Source: Leucobacter chromiireducens subsp. chromiireducens
GTDB taxonomy: Bacteria > Actinomycetota > Actinomycetes > Actinomycetales > Microbacteriaceae
Length of the DNA stretch: 64,000 nt
Direction of reading: 5' to 3'
Assembly (NCBI RefSeq): GCF_016758255.1
Contig: NZ_QYAD01000005.1
Location: 124,001 to 188,000 of the forward strand
In this document: positions 35,832-45,419 of the stretch, one piece after another
Position numbering within the stretch: the first letter of the stretch is position 1
How the letters are laid out: every line of letters starts with the position of its first letter
Notes under the pieces: generated by a model
Databases searched by the model: none
Told to the model about the DNA's origin: nothing
What the model saw: only the letters and a program-made list of their open reading frames with translations
Position numbers and translations under genes: made by a program

Positions 35832-36206
35832 ATGGACGATATCACCGCACAGGCCGACTTCAGCGCGCTCGGCGCAGTGAGCGGCGCAGCCGCCCTGGTT
35901 TGGTACGTGCTCTCAGCAATTGCGCTATGGCGGGTCTTCTCGAAGGCCGGGTACCCGGGCATTCTGGCGCTCATCCCGATCGTCAACATTTTCATCCTCG
36001 TCAAGGTCGCCGGCTACTCGGCCTGGATGACGCTGCTTTACATCATCCCGATCGTGGGCTTTATCTTCGCGCTGTTCGTCGCGATCCGCATGGCTGAGCG
36101 CTTTGGCAAGGGTGGCGCGTTCGCGATCTTCCTGCTCTGGCTATTGAACCCGATCGGCTACTTCATCATCGGTTTCGGCGAGGCACAGTACCGACCGCGC
36201 GGCTAG
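35832..36206 (+). CDS. Small membrane protein, DUF5684 type
   Basis: A 124-residue protein with about four hydrophobic segments: LVWYVLSAIALWRVF, ILALIPIVNIFILVKVAG, MTLLYIIPIVGFIFALFVAIRMAERFGKGG (in part) and AIFLLWLLNPIGYFII. The repeated PI(V)NI/NPIGY pattern is that of DUF5684, a domain of unknown function often fused to signal peptidase-like proteins. A GGGGGAAGGGA ribosome site precedes the ATG. A very strong hairpin follows. Confidence 0.8.
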   Translation: MDDITAQADFSALGAVSGAAALVWYVLSAIALWRVFSKAGYPGILALIPIVNIFILVKVAGYSAWMTLLYIIPIVGFIFALFVAIRMAERFGKGGAFAIFLLWLLNPIGYFIIGFGEAQYRPRG

Positions 36207-36249
36207 ATCTTCCAGTCGCGCACCCGCGCACCCGCGCTGGGCCGCTTGT

Positions 36250-36295
36250 CAACACGGGGGTAGGTTTCCATGCGTGGAAACCTACCCCCGTGTTG
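36250..36295. terminator. 21-bp perfect inverted repeat between convergent genes
   Basis: Arms at 36250-36270 and 36275-36295 are perfectly complementary over 21 bases with a TGCG loop. It lies between the DUF5684 gene (plus) and the DUF2207 gene (minus) and should terminate both. The stem has A/T-rich parts (GGTTTCCA), so its stability comes from length as well as GC. Confidence 0.85.
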
Positions 36296-36337
36296 CGTAC
36301 CTACCCCGGTCGGAGCGGTCAGCGGACGATCAACGAG

Positions 36338-38170
36338 CTAGCGGCCGCCGGCGAAGCCGCCGCCGCCGCCACCGCCCGCGAAGCCACCCCCGCTCGAACC
36401 GCCCGCGCTGCTGGACGATGTGCTTGTCGCATTGGCCAGCGAAGACGTGAGCTGCGAGATTGAGCGATCGAAGTTGTCGAACCCTGCCGAAACGACCCCC
36501 GGGTACCACAGCGGCAGATACGTTGGCTCCTGCTCATAGCGGGTCGCGAGCGCCTTGCCCCACTCCTTTTCGAGTCCGAACAGCATGGCGTAGGGGAGCA
36601 GGCGCTCGTACACCTCGATGACTTCGCTGCCATCGACCGTGCGTCGCTCAGCGGTCGACGCCGCCTGGAGCATGGCGATCCGATCCGCTTCCGCCACGCG
36701 AATGAACTCGCGGACGCCCAACAGGTAGTTCCGTGCCTCCGCGCCCGCGGGGGTGAGGACTCGGTGCTTGATGACCCCGGCGATGCCGAAGCCGAGGCAC
36801 AGCACCGCGAGGATCGCAGCGATCGCCGGCGTCGCTGAGAGCCGCGTGGACGCCCCCAACACGACGAACACCACGAGCACCGCGGCAGTCGCGAGGCTCA
36901 CACAGCCCAGCGTCCGCCCGAGCGGACTTCGCACCTTCTCTTGATAGCCGCGATCGAGTGCCGCCTGAGGCCCGCGAGCCGCGAGCTCAGTCATCTGCGA
37001 GGAGAACTTCGAGCTCTCCTTCGGGATCGGAAAGAGCGTGCCCGCGGCCTTCCCCGCGAAGAGGGTATCGACGGCCGCGGTGTCCAGCGGATCGCCCACC
37101 CGAGTGGCGTCGAGCAGGCGGAAGCCCAGACGCGGTTTCTTGCGGGGCTTGCCGTCCTTCCGTGGCACCTCCTCAATGCGGGTGGCGCCGAGCAGTGCCA
37201 GATGCACCAGCTCAGCGGGAGGGGTGGGATGCGACGCACCCGCGAGCGGTCCTGCGAGGAGCGGCGGGAGCCCAGCCGGCACGTCGTACTGGGCCACGAC
37301 CGTTCGGGTGCCGCGTCGCGCACGCCGCATGTGCACCACGGCCAGGGTGCTTGCACCGCCCGCGGCAAGGCCGCCGCCCGCAACAATGAGTGGCAAAGTA
37401 TCGAGCGTGAAGTTCGGCAATCGCTCCTCAGGCTGAGTGATCGTGCCGGGTGCCATCCCAATCGCAACGGAGACCCCCTCGTTGGGCGCGAGCGACGTCG
37501 GTGCGACCTGGAATAGCGCCGGATCGCTGCCGGGAATCCGAGCAACCGTGCACTCAGACTTCGAGCCTTCCGTCCCGGCGTAGCAGCGCGACTGGCCCGT
37601 GAGTTCCGCGCTCAGTGCGGGGGAGAGGGTGACTTCGGCGGCGAACTCGCCGATCGGCTGAGCGCGCGTAAATGGTACGAGATCCCAGTAGAACTCGTCG
37701 GCCTTCCCGTCGTCGCGCGCGAGGACCACATCGTCCAGCGTGTAACTGATCACGTAGTCCTGCGCACCGTGGACATAGCGGTCGTCGCCGGTGAGCACGG
37801 CGAGGAAGTCGTCTCCCGAGTCGGAGCTGACGGTGTCGACCTCGAACGGGATGGGGGTGCCCGCCGCGTCGGTCACGCTGAAGTCTCGGGGATCGGTTCG
37901 GGCGCCCTGGTACACGTCCGGGATCCCGCGCACCATCCCCTTGTTCTGATCGGCATCGGGAAACTCCGCGGTGATCCGCTCAACCACGTGCGCGGTGGCA
38001 CGGCCGTCAGCAGTGCGATCCAGCGCAATCTCAACGTGCCAGCTGCGGTAGCTGAACGCATCCAAGTCGCCATCGGCGTTCGCGGAGGCAGCACCCGGTG
38101 CGAACAGTGCGAGCCCAACGGCCCCAAGCAAGGTGAAGAGCGAGAGCCCGAACCGGCGAGGATGTGTCAT
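36338..38170 (-). CDS. DUF2207 family membrane protein
   Basis: A 610-residue protein with an N-terminal signal or anchor (FGLSLFTLLGAVGLALFAPGAASA), an extracytoplasmic DUF2207 beta domain in about residues 28-240 (starting SYRSWHVEIALD, with FPDADQNKGMVRGIPDVY), a helix at about 265-285, a cytoplasmic or central region, and two further helices near 430-480. It ends in a glycine/serine run typical of this family. Function unknown; an envelope role is likely. The ATG at 38170 is 8 bases after a TAGGCT -10 box. Confidence 0.87.
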   Translation of the reverse strand: MTHPRRFGLSLFTLLGAVGLALFAPGAASANADGDLDAFSYRSWHVEIALDRTADGRATAHVVERITAEFPDADQNKGMVRGIPDVYQGARTDPRDFSVTDAAGTPIPFEVDTVSSDSGDDFLAVLTGDDRYVHGAQDYVISYTLDDVVLARDDGKADEFYWDLVPFTRAQPIGEFAAEVTLSPALSAELTGQSRCYAGTEGSKSECTVARIPGSDPALFQVAPTSLAPNEGVSVAIGMAPGTITQPEERLPNFTLDTLPLIVAGGGLAAGGASTLAVVHMRRARRGTRTVVAQYDVPAGLPPLLAGPLAGASHPTPPAELVHLALLGATRIEEVPRKDGKPRKKPRLGFRLLDATRVGDPLDTAAVDTLFAGKAAGTLFPIPKESSKFSSQMTELAARGPQAALDRGYQEKVRSPLGRTLGCVSLATAAVLVVFVVLGASTRLSATPAIAAILAVLCLGFGIAGVIKHRVLTPAGAEARNYLLGVREFIRVAEADRIAMLQAASTAERRTVDGSEVIEVYERLLPYAMLFGLEKEWGKALATRYEQEPTYLPLWYPGVVSAGFDNFDRSISQLTSSLANATSTSSSSAGGSSGGGFAGGGGGGGFAGGR

Positions 38171-38177
38171 GGACTCC

Positions 38178-38183
38178 AGCCTA
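38178..38183 (-). promoter_or_regulatory. -10 element of the DUF2207 gene (leaderless)
   Basis: TAGGCT on the minus strand ends 8 bases before the A of the ATG at 38170. It lies divergent from the leuA leader promoter about 50 bases away. Confidence 0.55.
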
Positions 38184-38233
38184 CGCAGGCGTGGCACATC
38201 CGCGAGGCGACTCGGCCGGTGCGGCGCCCGTGA

Positions 38234-38239
38234 TAGGGT
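38234..38239 (+). promoter_or_regulatory. -10 element of the leuA leader
   Basis: TAGGGT ends 7 bases before the A of the leader-peptide ATG at 38246, so the leuA transcript should begin exactly at the leader peptide start codon. Confidence 0.65.
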
Positions 38240-38245
38240 GGCCAC

Positions 38246-38290
38246 ATGCTGTTCGGCTCGCTTCTCCTTAGCTGCCGCGACGAGTCCTAA
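38246..38290 (+). CDS. leuL: leuA leader peptide
   Basis: A 14-codon ORF reading MLFGSLLLSCRDES. Four of its first eight residues are leucine, three of them consecutive. It ends inside the left half of an attenuator hairpin, the layout of ribosome-mediated leucine attenuation. It has no ribosome site and its ATG matches the predicted transcript start, so it would be translated as a leaderless mRNA. Confidence 0.8.
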   Translation: MLFGSLLLSCRDES

Positions 38291-38313
38291 TTCTCAGGCC
38301 TCCCTCGTCGCGG
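38275..38313 (+). promoter_or_regulatory. Attenuator hairpin upstream of leuA
   Basis: CCGCGACGAG (38275-38284) pairs perfectly with CTCGTCGCGG (38304-38313) around a 19-base loop. The left arm is the last part of the leader peptide, so a stalled or released ribosome would control it. The right arm can also pair with GACGAG copies at 38349-38354 and 38360-38365, next to the leuA start, which suggests control of translation as well as, or instead of, termination. There is no T tract. Confidence 0.7.
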
Positions 38314-38339
38314 TGTTCGTGTTTGGCTGAGCGAAATGA

Positions 38340-40130
<1,791 letters not shown>

Positions 40131-40141
40131 GGAGTTTGCCG

Positions 40142-40207
40142 ACGTCGGGCCCGCCACTCGCGCATTCGTACTTTTGTTCGAATGGCGCGGAGTGGCGGGC
40201 CCGACGT
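40142..40207 (+). terminator. Long imperfect hairpin after leuA
   Basis: Arms at 40142-40168 and 40179-40207 pair over about 27 positions with a small bulge and a 10-base loop that contains a run of T. It starts 12 bases after the leuA stop and ends 15 bases before the ruvA -10 box. It is the probable leuA terminator. Confidence 0.75.
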
Positions 40208-40222
40208 GTCGGTGGCACCCCC

Positions 40223-40228
40223 TAGGGT
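40223..40228 (+). promoter_or_regulatory. -10 element of ruvA (leaderless)
   Basis: TAGGGT ends 8 bases before the G of the GTG at 40236. No ribosome binding site is visible. Confidence 0.6.
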
Positions 40229-40235
40229 GGGCGAT

Positions 40236-40871
40236 GTGATTGCATCGATTCAGGGTCCGGTCTTGTCCTCGGGTGTCGGCTGGGCAGTAGTGGGCCTCGG
40301 CGGCCTGGGCGTTCGTGTTGAGGTGCCGAGCGGCCGCGTACCGCAGCACCATCCAGGCGACGTGGTATCGATGCACACCTCGCTTGTGGTGCGCGAGGAC
40401 TCGCTCACGCTGTTTGGCTTCGCTGAGCAGGCCGAACTCGACGTCTTTGGACACCTCATCGCAGTATCCGGTGTGGGGCCAAGAAGCGCACTCGGTGTCT
40501 TGTCCGGGCTCTCGCCGGCGGAGATTGCGCGCGCGGTGGCCGCCGAGGACGAGAAGCCGTTTCGCAAGGTGTCGGGTATCGGCCCGAAGACCGCGAAGCT
40601 CATCGTGGTGTCGCTCGCTGGGAAGCTCGACACGCTCGATCTCGGGGCGGAGTCCGAGCAGCTGGCCGCACCCATCGCGACCGGTGCTGCCGAGGCGGTC
40701 GCCGAGGGCCTTGTTGGCCTGGGGTGGAGTCAGGGCGACGCGGAGGGCGCGGTCGCCGATGCGCTCACCGCGGGCGCCCCTGAGGAGCATGCGGGCTTGT
40801 TGCGTGCAGCACTTGCGCTGCTCCAGGCCGGCCGGCCAGGATCCCGCGCGAACAGCGGGGCCACGCGGTGA
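40236..40871 (+). CDS. ruvA: Holliday junction branch migration protein RuvA
   Basis: A 211-residue RuvA that clamps four-way junctions and recruits RuvB. It begins [10 protein letters not shown], matching the usual MIASLxG start, which supports the GTG at 40236. The helix-hairpin-helix pair shows as [20 protein letters not shown] (read [16 protein letters not shown]) and [16 protein letters not shown], and the C-terminal RuvB-binding domain is [16 protein letters not shown]. It overlaps ruvB by 4 bases. ruvC, which usually comes before it, is not here; the upstream gene is leuA. Confidence 0.95.
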   Translation: MIASIQGPVLSSGVGWAVVGLGGLGVRVEVPSGRVPQHHPGDVVSMHTSLVVREDSLTLFGFAEQAELDVFGHLIAVSGVGPRSALGVLSGLSPAEIARAVAAEDEKPFRKVSGIGPKTAKLIVVSLAGKLDTLDLGAESEQLAAPIATGAAEAVAEGLVGLGWSQGDAEGAVADALTAGAPEEHAGLLRAALALLQAGRPGSRANSGATR

Positions 40872-41860
40872 CCGGCGAGCTCTCCGCGCAGGCCACCCCA
40901 TCGGAGCAGGGCTACGAGGGGGCCCTCAGGCCCGCAACGCTCGCCGAGTTCGTGGGTCAGGCGAAGGTGCGGAGCCAGCTGTCGCTCCTCCTGAATGCCG
41001 CGACCATCCAGCAGCGGACGCCTGATCACATCCTCCTCGCGGGTCCGCCAGGGCTCGGCAAGACGACGCTCTCGATGATCGTTGCGGCCGAGCTCGACAA
41101 GCCGCTGCATCAAACCTCCGGGCCGGCGATTCAGCACGCGGGGGACCTCGCCGCGGTGCTGTCCGCGCTCACCCCGGGCGAGGTGCTCTTTATCGACGAG
41201 ATTCATCGAATGGCCCGCAGCGCCGAAGAGATGCTGTACCTCGCGATGGAAGACTTCAAGGTCGACATCATGGTGGGCAAGGGGGCAGGCGCTACGTCAG
41301 TGCCGCTCGAGCTTGCACCGTTCACGCTTGTTGGCGCGACGACGCGATCCGGTTTGTTGCCGAACCCACTGCGCGATCGCTTCGGATTCACGGCGCACCT
41401 CGAGTTTTACGCGGACCATGAGCTCGCGAGTGTGGTGCGCCGTGCCGCTGGCCTGCTCGGCTTCGAACTCTCGGATCACGGCATCGATGAGATTGCTGGC
41501 CGATCGCGCGGAACCCCTCGAATCGCGAACCGGCTGCTGCGGCGGGTGCGCGACTACGCACTTGTCCACGGCACCCCAGGGGATACGGCATCGGTCCAGG
41601 CGGCTCTCGCCCTCTATGACGTCGATGAGCACGGTCTCGATCGCCTCGACCGCGAGGTGCTCCGCGCGATCGTCGAGCGCTTTGGTGGGGGACCGGTGGG
41701 GCTCTCCACGCTGGCGGTCTCGGTGGGTGAGGAAGCCGAGACGATCGAGGCGGTCGTCGAGCCGTTCTTGGTGCGCACCGGGCTCGTGACGCGCACACCT
41801 CGCGGTCGAATCGCTACGCGGCTGGGGTGGGAGCACGTCGGTCTCGTTCCGCCCAGCTAA
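40868..41860 (+). CDS. ruvB: Holliday junction DNA helicase RuvB
   Basis: A 330-residue AAA+ motor that drives branch migration with RuvA. It has [19 protein letters not shown], Walker [12 protein letters not shown], Walker [26 protein letters not shown] and the winged-helix C-terminus ending [17 protein letters not shown]. The GTG start overlaps the ruvA stop. The next unit, yajC-secDF, has its own promoter. Confidence 0.97.
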   Translation: MTGELSAQATPSEQGYEGALRPATLAEFVGQAKVRSQLSLLLNAATIQQRTPDHILLAGPPGLGKTTLSMIVAAELDKPLHQTSGPAIQHAGDLAAVLSALTPGEVLFIDEIHRMARSAEEMLYLAMEDFKVDIMVGKGAGATSVPLELAPFTLVGATTRSGLLPNPLRDRFGFTAHLEFYADHELASVVRRAAGLLGFELSDHGIDEIAGRSRGTPRIANRLLRRVRDYALVHGTPGDTASVQAALALYDVDEHGLDRLDREVLRAIVERFGGGPVGLSTLAVSVGEEAETIEAVVEPFLVRTGLVTRTPRGRIATRLGWEHVGLVPPS

Positions 41861-41909
41861 AGCTGCATATTCGGTGGAAAAACCCACACACGGTACAGAG
41901 GCTGAGCGC

Positions 41910-41915
41910 TAGACT
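41910..41915 (+). promoter_or_regulatory. -10 element for yajC-secD-secF
   Basis: TAGACT lies about 60 bases before the yajC ATG, giving a leader of about 53 bases with a normal ribosome site (AAAGGA). Confidence 0.45.
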
Positions 41916-41974
41916 CGTAAGGATTGTGCCAACTGCAACCGCACGGGCACGCCCACGAAAGGACCTCAGTTCCG

Positions 41975-42442
41975 ATGGACCCGATTACCATTCTGATGTT
42001 TGCGCTGATCGCGCTGCTTATCTTCTTCATGTTCCGCAACGGGAAGAAGCGCCAGCAGGCGATGCAGGAGCTCCAGAACGGGCTGCGTCCGGGCGCGGAG
42101 GTCATGCTCCAGTCCGGCATCTTCGGGACGATCGAGTCGGTCGACGAGGAAGACAACAAGGTTGTCGTGCGCAGTGGCACGTCGACCCTCGTTGCGCACC
42201 GCAACGCGATCGCTCAGATCGTCACGCCCAACGAGGCGCCCGCAGAGGACGCGACGAGCACCCTTGCGCCCGATGATGATCCCGAGTTCGGCGAGCGCAT
42301 CACAAACGCGAACGGCGAAGCTGCCGCGGCCGCTGAAGAGTCGATTGCCCCCGCTGCAGAGACCGAGACGCCCGCGGCTGAGAGCGACACCGATCGCCCG
42401 GACACCGACCCGCAGGGTGGCGAGCAGACGCCGAAGGCGTAG
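41975..42442 (+). CDS. yajC: Preprotein translocase accessory subunit YajC
   Basis: A 155-residue YajC: one N-terminal transmembrane helix (ILMFALIALLIFFMF, about 5-20), then RNGKKRQQAMQELQNGLRPGAEVMLQSGIFGTIESVDEE, the conserved cytoplasmic domain (about 21-85). The last 65 residues are an acidic A/E/D/T-rich tail, longer than in E. coli but usual in Actinobacteria. It associates with SecDF in the membrane. AAAGGA precedes the ATG. Confidence 0.92.
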   Translation: MDPITILMFALIALLIFFMFRNGKKRQQAMQELQNGLRPGAEVMLQSGIFGTIESVDEEDNKVVVRSGTSTLVAHRNAIAQIVTPNEAPAEDATSTLAPDDDPEFGERITNANGEAAAAAEESIAPAAETETPAAESDTDRPDTDPQGGEQTPKA

Positions 42443-42503
42443 CCGCGTGGTTGCGGGGAGACCCGCGACCGTTCCACCCCAGCACTGAGAGAAAGCAGTC
42501 GTT

Positions 42504-44315
42504 TTGGCGTCCACTCCAGCCGTCCGGGGAGCCCGTCGCTCCCTGGTCTTCCTATTGGTCCTCCTCGTGGGCCTCGCGGGTCTGATCACCTATGGCGTGT
42601 TCAGAAGCGATGCGACGTGGACGCCGAAACTCGCCCTCGATCTGCAGGGAGGCACGCAGATCCTGCTCGCCGCCGAGCAGACCGATGGCAAGACCGTCAG
42701 TGGTGAGCAGCTCCAGCAAGCCGTCTCCATCATTCGTCAGCGCGTTGATGCGGCGGGTGTTTCCGAGGCGGAAATCACCACGCAGGGAAATCAGCACATT
42801 TCGGTGTCGATTCCCGGCAAGGCCGACGAGGCCACGCTGAACCGAATTGAGGCCTCCGCAAAGCTCGACTTCCGCCCGGTGCTCGCCACCGGAATCGGCG
42901 TCGATCTCACGCAGCAGCCCGCGCCCGAACCCAAAACGGATGAGGACGGGAACCCGGTAGAGCTCACCGACGCGGAGAAGGCTGCCGAGGAGACCCGCCA
43001 GCAGGCGATCGCCGCGGCCGACGAGGCCCGCGCCAAGGCTGACGCGCTCACGCCCGAGGATCTCGTGCCCGAGACCAAGCCGGACAACGCCGGTGACCTC
43101 GCGTGGATTACGCCCGGCTTGCAGACAAAGTTCGACGCGTTCACCTGTCAGTCCGATGCCGCGCTCGAGACCGGCAACGCTGATCCCGATGTGCCGCTCA
43201 TCACGTGTGACGAGACGGGCACTCAGAAGTACATCCTCGGCCCGGTCGAGCTGAAGGGCGACGTCATCACAGACGCGTCCGCACAGATGGCGACGAACCA
43301 GAACGGTGCGACCACCGGTGGTTGGGTCGTGCAGATCACGATGAACAAGAAGGGCACCGAGGTCTTCGGCAAGATCAGCACTCGCCTGTACGGTGCGCCG
43401 ACGCCGCAGGACCAGTTTGCGTTCGTGCTTGATGGCCGCGTCCTCTCCGCCCCGCAGATGCAGGGGCAGATTCTTGATGGTCGCCCCTCGATCAGTGGCA
43501 ACTTCACGCAGGAGACGTCGCAGGCACTTGCGGACCAGTTGAAGTTCGGTGCGCTGCCGATCGACTTCACGGTGCAGAGCCAGGAAGACATCTCCGCGAC
43601 GCTGGGCGCAAGCCAGCTCGGCTACGGCCTGCTCGCCGGCCTGATCGGTCTGCTGCTCGTTGTGGTCTACTCGCTCTTCCAGTACCGCGCGCTTGGATCG
43701 CTGACCATCGCGTCGCTCGCGATCGCCGGCGTGCTGACGTACCTGCTGCTCACCTTCTTCTCGTGGCGACAGGGATACCGCCTTTCGCTCGCGGGCGTCG
43801 CCGGCATCATCGTTGCGGTGGGCTTCACGGCGGACTCGTTCATTGTGTACTTCGAGCGGATTCGTGACGCCCTGCGCGACGGGTTCTCGATCGATCGGGC
43901 CGTTGAGCACGGCTGGAAGCGCGCGTTCCGCACGGTCCTTGCATCAGACGGTGTGAACTTCCTCGCCGCTGTGATTCTCTTCATCCTGGCGGTCGGCAAC
44001 GTGAAGGGCTTCGCGTTCACGCTCGGTCTCACCACGCTCGTGGACGTGCTGGTGGTCGCGCTCTTCACGCACCCGATGATGACCCTCCTCGCGCGTACTC
44101 GCTTCTACCAGAGCGGACATCCGTTCTCGGGCCTCGACCCGAAGCGCTTGGGCGCGGTCTACCGCGGTCGTGCGCAGTTCCGCGAACCGGTGATCGCTTC
44201 AAAGGGTGCGGGTAAGAAGGTCGCTCGAAGCCAGAAGGAAGCGGAACGCCGTCAGACGATCGCGGAGCGCAAGGCAGCCGAGGCTGCGGGCGCTACCGTC
44301 GGAAAGGAGAGCTGA
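42504..44315 (+). CDS. secD: Protein translocase subunit SecD
   Basis: A 603-residue subunit of the proton-driven SecDF complex that pulls proteins out of the Sec channel. It has a first transmembrane helix (SLVFLLVLLVGLAGLITYGV), LALDLQGGTQILL (the D1 motif) and a large extracytoplasmic P1 domain with an E/A/K-rich insert near residues 130-195. Five more helices follow, with GVAGIIVAVGFTADSFIVYFERIRD (in part) at the proton path, and a basic C-terminal tail. It starts with TTG at 42504, preceded by GAGAAAG at 8 bases. secF starts 1 base after its stop. Confidence 0.95.
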   Translation: MASTPAVRGARRSLVFLLVLLVGLAGLITYGVFRSDATWTPKLALDLQGGTQILLAAEQTDGKTVSGEQLQQAVSIIRQRVDAAGVSEAEITTQGNQHISVSIPGKADEATLNRIEASAKLDFRPVLATGIGVDLTQQPAPEPKTDEDGNPVELTDAEKAAEETRQQAIAAADEARAKADALTPEDLVPETKPDNAGDLAWITPGLQTKFDAFTCQSDAALETGNADPDVPLITCDETGTQKYILGPVELKGDVITDASAQMATNQNGATTGGWVVQITMNKKGTEVFGKISTRLYGAPTPQDQFAFVLDGRVLSAPQMQGQILDGRPSISGNFTQETSQALADQLKFGALPIDFTVQSQEDISATLGASQLGYGLLAGLIGLLLVVVYSLFQYRALGSLTIASLAIAGVLTYLLLTFFSWRQGYRLSLAGVAGIIVAVGFTADSFIVYFERIRDALRDGFSIDRAVEHGWKRAFRTVLASDGVNFLAAVILFILAVGNVKGFAFTLGLTTLVDVLVVALFTHPMMTLLARTRFYQSGHPFSGLDPKRLGAVYRGRAQFREPVIASKGAGKKVARSQKEAERRQTIAERKAAEAAGATVGKES

Positions 44316-44316
44316 C

Positions 44317-45342
44317 ATGGCTCGCTCATTCTCAGAGTTCGGCAACGCGCTCTACACCGGCGAGAAGTCGATTGACTTCGTGGGGCGCCGCAAGCGCTGG
44401 TACGCGATCTCGATCGTGCTCATCATTCTCTCGATCGTTGGACCGATGCTCCGCGGCGGCTTCAGCTTCGGTATCGAGTTCACCGGTGGCAGCCAGTTCC
44501 AGGTGCACCTCACCCAGGGTGAGGAACGTGATCCCCAGGTGGCTGAGAAGGCCGTCGCATCTGTGCTGCCGAAGAGCACGCCTCGCGTGAGCCTGCTCGG
44601 CCCCACTGACATTCGTGTGCAGACCGAAGCCCTCAAGGAAGCAGAGAACCGCGAGGTCACCGCAGCGCTGGCTGAGGCGTATGGCGTCCAGGAGCAGGAA
44701 GTCACCTACTCCTACATTGGTCCTGCTTGGGGACAGGACATCACCCGGCAGGCGATCATCGCGCTCGTGGTGTTCATCCTCTTCGCAGCGCTGGTCATGG
44801 CGATCTACTTCCGTACCTGGAAGATGTCGCTCGCGGCGATCGTTGCGCTGCTGCACGACCTCGTGATCACCGCTGGGATTTACGGAATCTCGGGCTTCGA
44901 GATCACTCCGGCGGCGATGATCGGCTTCCTGACGATCCTTGGATATTCGCTCTACGACACCGTTGTGGTCTTCGACAAGATCCGCGAGAACACGCTCCCG
45001 GGTGAACTCAATGAGCGTCGCACCTTTGGTGAGGCCGTCAACCTGGGCGTGAACCAGACGCTTGTGCGTTCGATCAACACATCGATCGTTGCGCTGCTGC
45101 CGGTCGGCTCGATCCTCTTCATCGGCGCATTTATGCTCGGTGCAGGCACGCTACGCGACATCTCGCTTGCGCTCTTCATTGGCATCCTGGTCGGCGCGTA
45201 CTCGACGATCTTCATCGCTGCGCCGGCGTACGCACACCTGCGCGAGGGTGAGCCCGAGATCAAGCGGCATGACGCTCGTGTGCGTCGTGCACGTGGTGAG
45301 GACGCGGTCGAGGAAGTACCTGCTCCCACCGAATCGAAGTAG
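44317..45342 (+). CDS. secF: Protein translocase subunit SecF
   Basis: A 341-residue partner of SecD with six helices. Motifs are FSFGIEFTGGSQFQVHL (D1-like), the P1 region, and AAMIGFLTILGYSLYDTVVVFDKIREN (in part) carrying the proton-relay aspartate. The ATG at 44317 follows AAAGGAGAG in the last codons of secD. A basic/acidic tail ends the protein. A hairpin after the stop separates the unit from rel. Confidence 0.96.
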   Translation: MARSFSEFGNALYTGEKSIDFVGRRKRWYAISIVLIILSIVGPMLRGGFSFGIEFTGGSQFQVHLTQGEERDPQVAEKAVASVLPKSTPRVSLLGPTDIRVQTEALKEAENREVTAALAEAYGVQEQEVTYSYIGPAWGQDITRQAIIALVVFILFAALVMAIYFRTWKMSLAAIVALLHDLVITAGIYGISGFEITPAAMIGFLTILGYSLYDTVVVFDKIRENTLPGELNERRTFGEAVNLGVNQTLVRSINTSIVALLPVGSILFIGAFMLGAGTLRDISLALFIGILVGAYSTIFIAAPAYAHLREGEPEIKRHDARVRRARGEDAVEEVPAPTESK

Positions 45343-45353
45343 CACGCGCGGCG

Positions 45354-45384
45354 CGGGCGCCCAGTTCGTCGGAATGGGCGCCCG
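45354..45384 (+). terminator. Terminator after secF
   Basis: A perfect 10-bp stem (45354-45363 with 45375-45384) with an 11-base loop lies 11 bases after the secF stop. The rel -10 box begins 5 bases later. Confidence 0.7.
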
Positions 45385-45389
45385 TGGTG

Positions 45390-45395
45390 TAGCGT
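45390..45395 (+). promoter_or_regulatory. -10 element for rel
   Basis: TAGCGT lies 25 bases before the GTG, giving a short leader of about 18 bases with a strong GAGGAGGAGG ribosome site. Confidence 0.45.
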
Positions 45396-45419
45396 TCAAA
45401 CATTCGAGGAGGAGGCAGG

